NCBI GenBank assembly: GCA_001929475.1
Contig: LXFE01002904.1
Location: forward strand, 145-20,127
Direction: 5' to 3'
Origin: Neolecta irregularis DAH-3
Lineage: Eukaryota > Ascomycota > Neolectomycetes > Neolectales > Neolectaceae
Length of the DNA stretch: 19,983 nucleotides
Below, one piece after another: positions 19,880 through 19,983 of this stretch (position 1 is its first letter; each line of letters opens with the position of its first letter). The notes beneath the pieces are model-generated. The model was not told the origin of the DNA. It did not search any database and saw only the letters and a list, made by a program, of their open reading frames with translations. The position numbers were made by a program, and so were the translations under genes.

Positions 19880-19983
19880 TTGCTTGAGGATGATACAGTT
19901 GAAGCAGAAATAGTCATGAGGAGAAATAATAGTAGTGTTGGAAGAAATGGCAAGATAGAAATCAATTTATATTAGCAATTGTC

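Larger units (their letters stand above)
18840..19983. other. Gene-free right flank rich in repeats
   Basis: This holds a GC-rich segment (18900-19120) with an uninterrupted frame but no recognisable product, the second copy of the dispersed repeat (19120-19480), and a 382-bp element with terminal inverted repeats (19498-19879). From about 19620 to 19780 the sequence is a pyrimidine-rich run of CCTCGCC/CTCTCC words. No RNA gene was seen. Confidence 0.55.

Overview
The window reads as nuclear DNA of a fungus, most likely an ascomycete. It holds a CENP-L/Fta1-type kinetochore gene, a nuclear mitochondrial complex I 49 kDa subunit, ISD11, a Rpc40-type polymerase subunit, SEC20, CK2 alpha, an RNase P Rpp30/Rpp1-type subunit and a CDP-alcohol phosphotransferase. 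Nearly every gene is broken by extremely short introns. I placed 41 of them by protein-family continuity plus GT/GC..AG ends. All are 31-46 nt, ten are exactly 37 nt, and three have GC donors. I cannot name the species. Complex I argues against Saccharomyces and Schizosaccharomyces, and the introns are shorter than is usual in Pezizomycotina.

Layout. 1-392: edge of a minus-strand gene (weak). 391-2280: ERO1 (+). 2407-3646: unrecognised basic protein (+). 3703-4483: mitochondrial ribosome recycling factor (-). 4484-5334: unresolved, with coding-like fragments. 5335-6929: complex I 49 kDa subunit (-). 7178-8446: RNA polymerase I/III 40 kDa subunit (+). 8503-8883: ISD11 (-). 8884-11319: repeat-rich gap holding one secreted cysteine-rich ORF (9411-9779, -), a 26-bp perfect hairpin, a 42-nt direct repeat with a snap-back, a dispersed repeat and a tRNA-like B box. 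11320-12020: CENP-L (-). 12291-13003: polytopic membrane protein (+). 13023-13877: SEC20 (-). 14056-15312: CK2 alpha (-). 15710-16575: RPP30 (+). 16562-18217: choline/ethanolamine phosphotransferase (-). About 18287-18772: weak unknown gene (+). 18840-19983: second copy of the dispersed repeat and a 382-bp element with 16-bp terminal inverted repeats.

The genes are mostly unrelated housekeeping functions packed closely in alternating orientation: ER oxidative folding, mitochondrial translation, respiration and Fe-S assembly, rRNA/tRNA transcription and tRNA processing, kinetochore, Golgi-ER traffic, kinase signalling and phospholipid synthesis. I see no operon-like or biosynthetic-cluster logic. 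The most unusual features are the tiny introns, a 22-nt microexon in CK2, and tandem arrays upstream of RPP30 and SEC20. Those arrays contain copies of each gene's own start-codon neighbourhood and create very short upstream reading frames.
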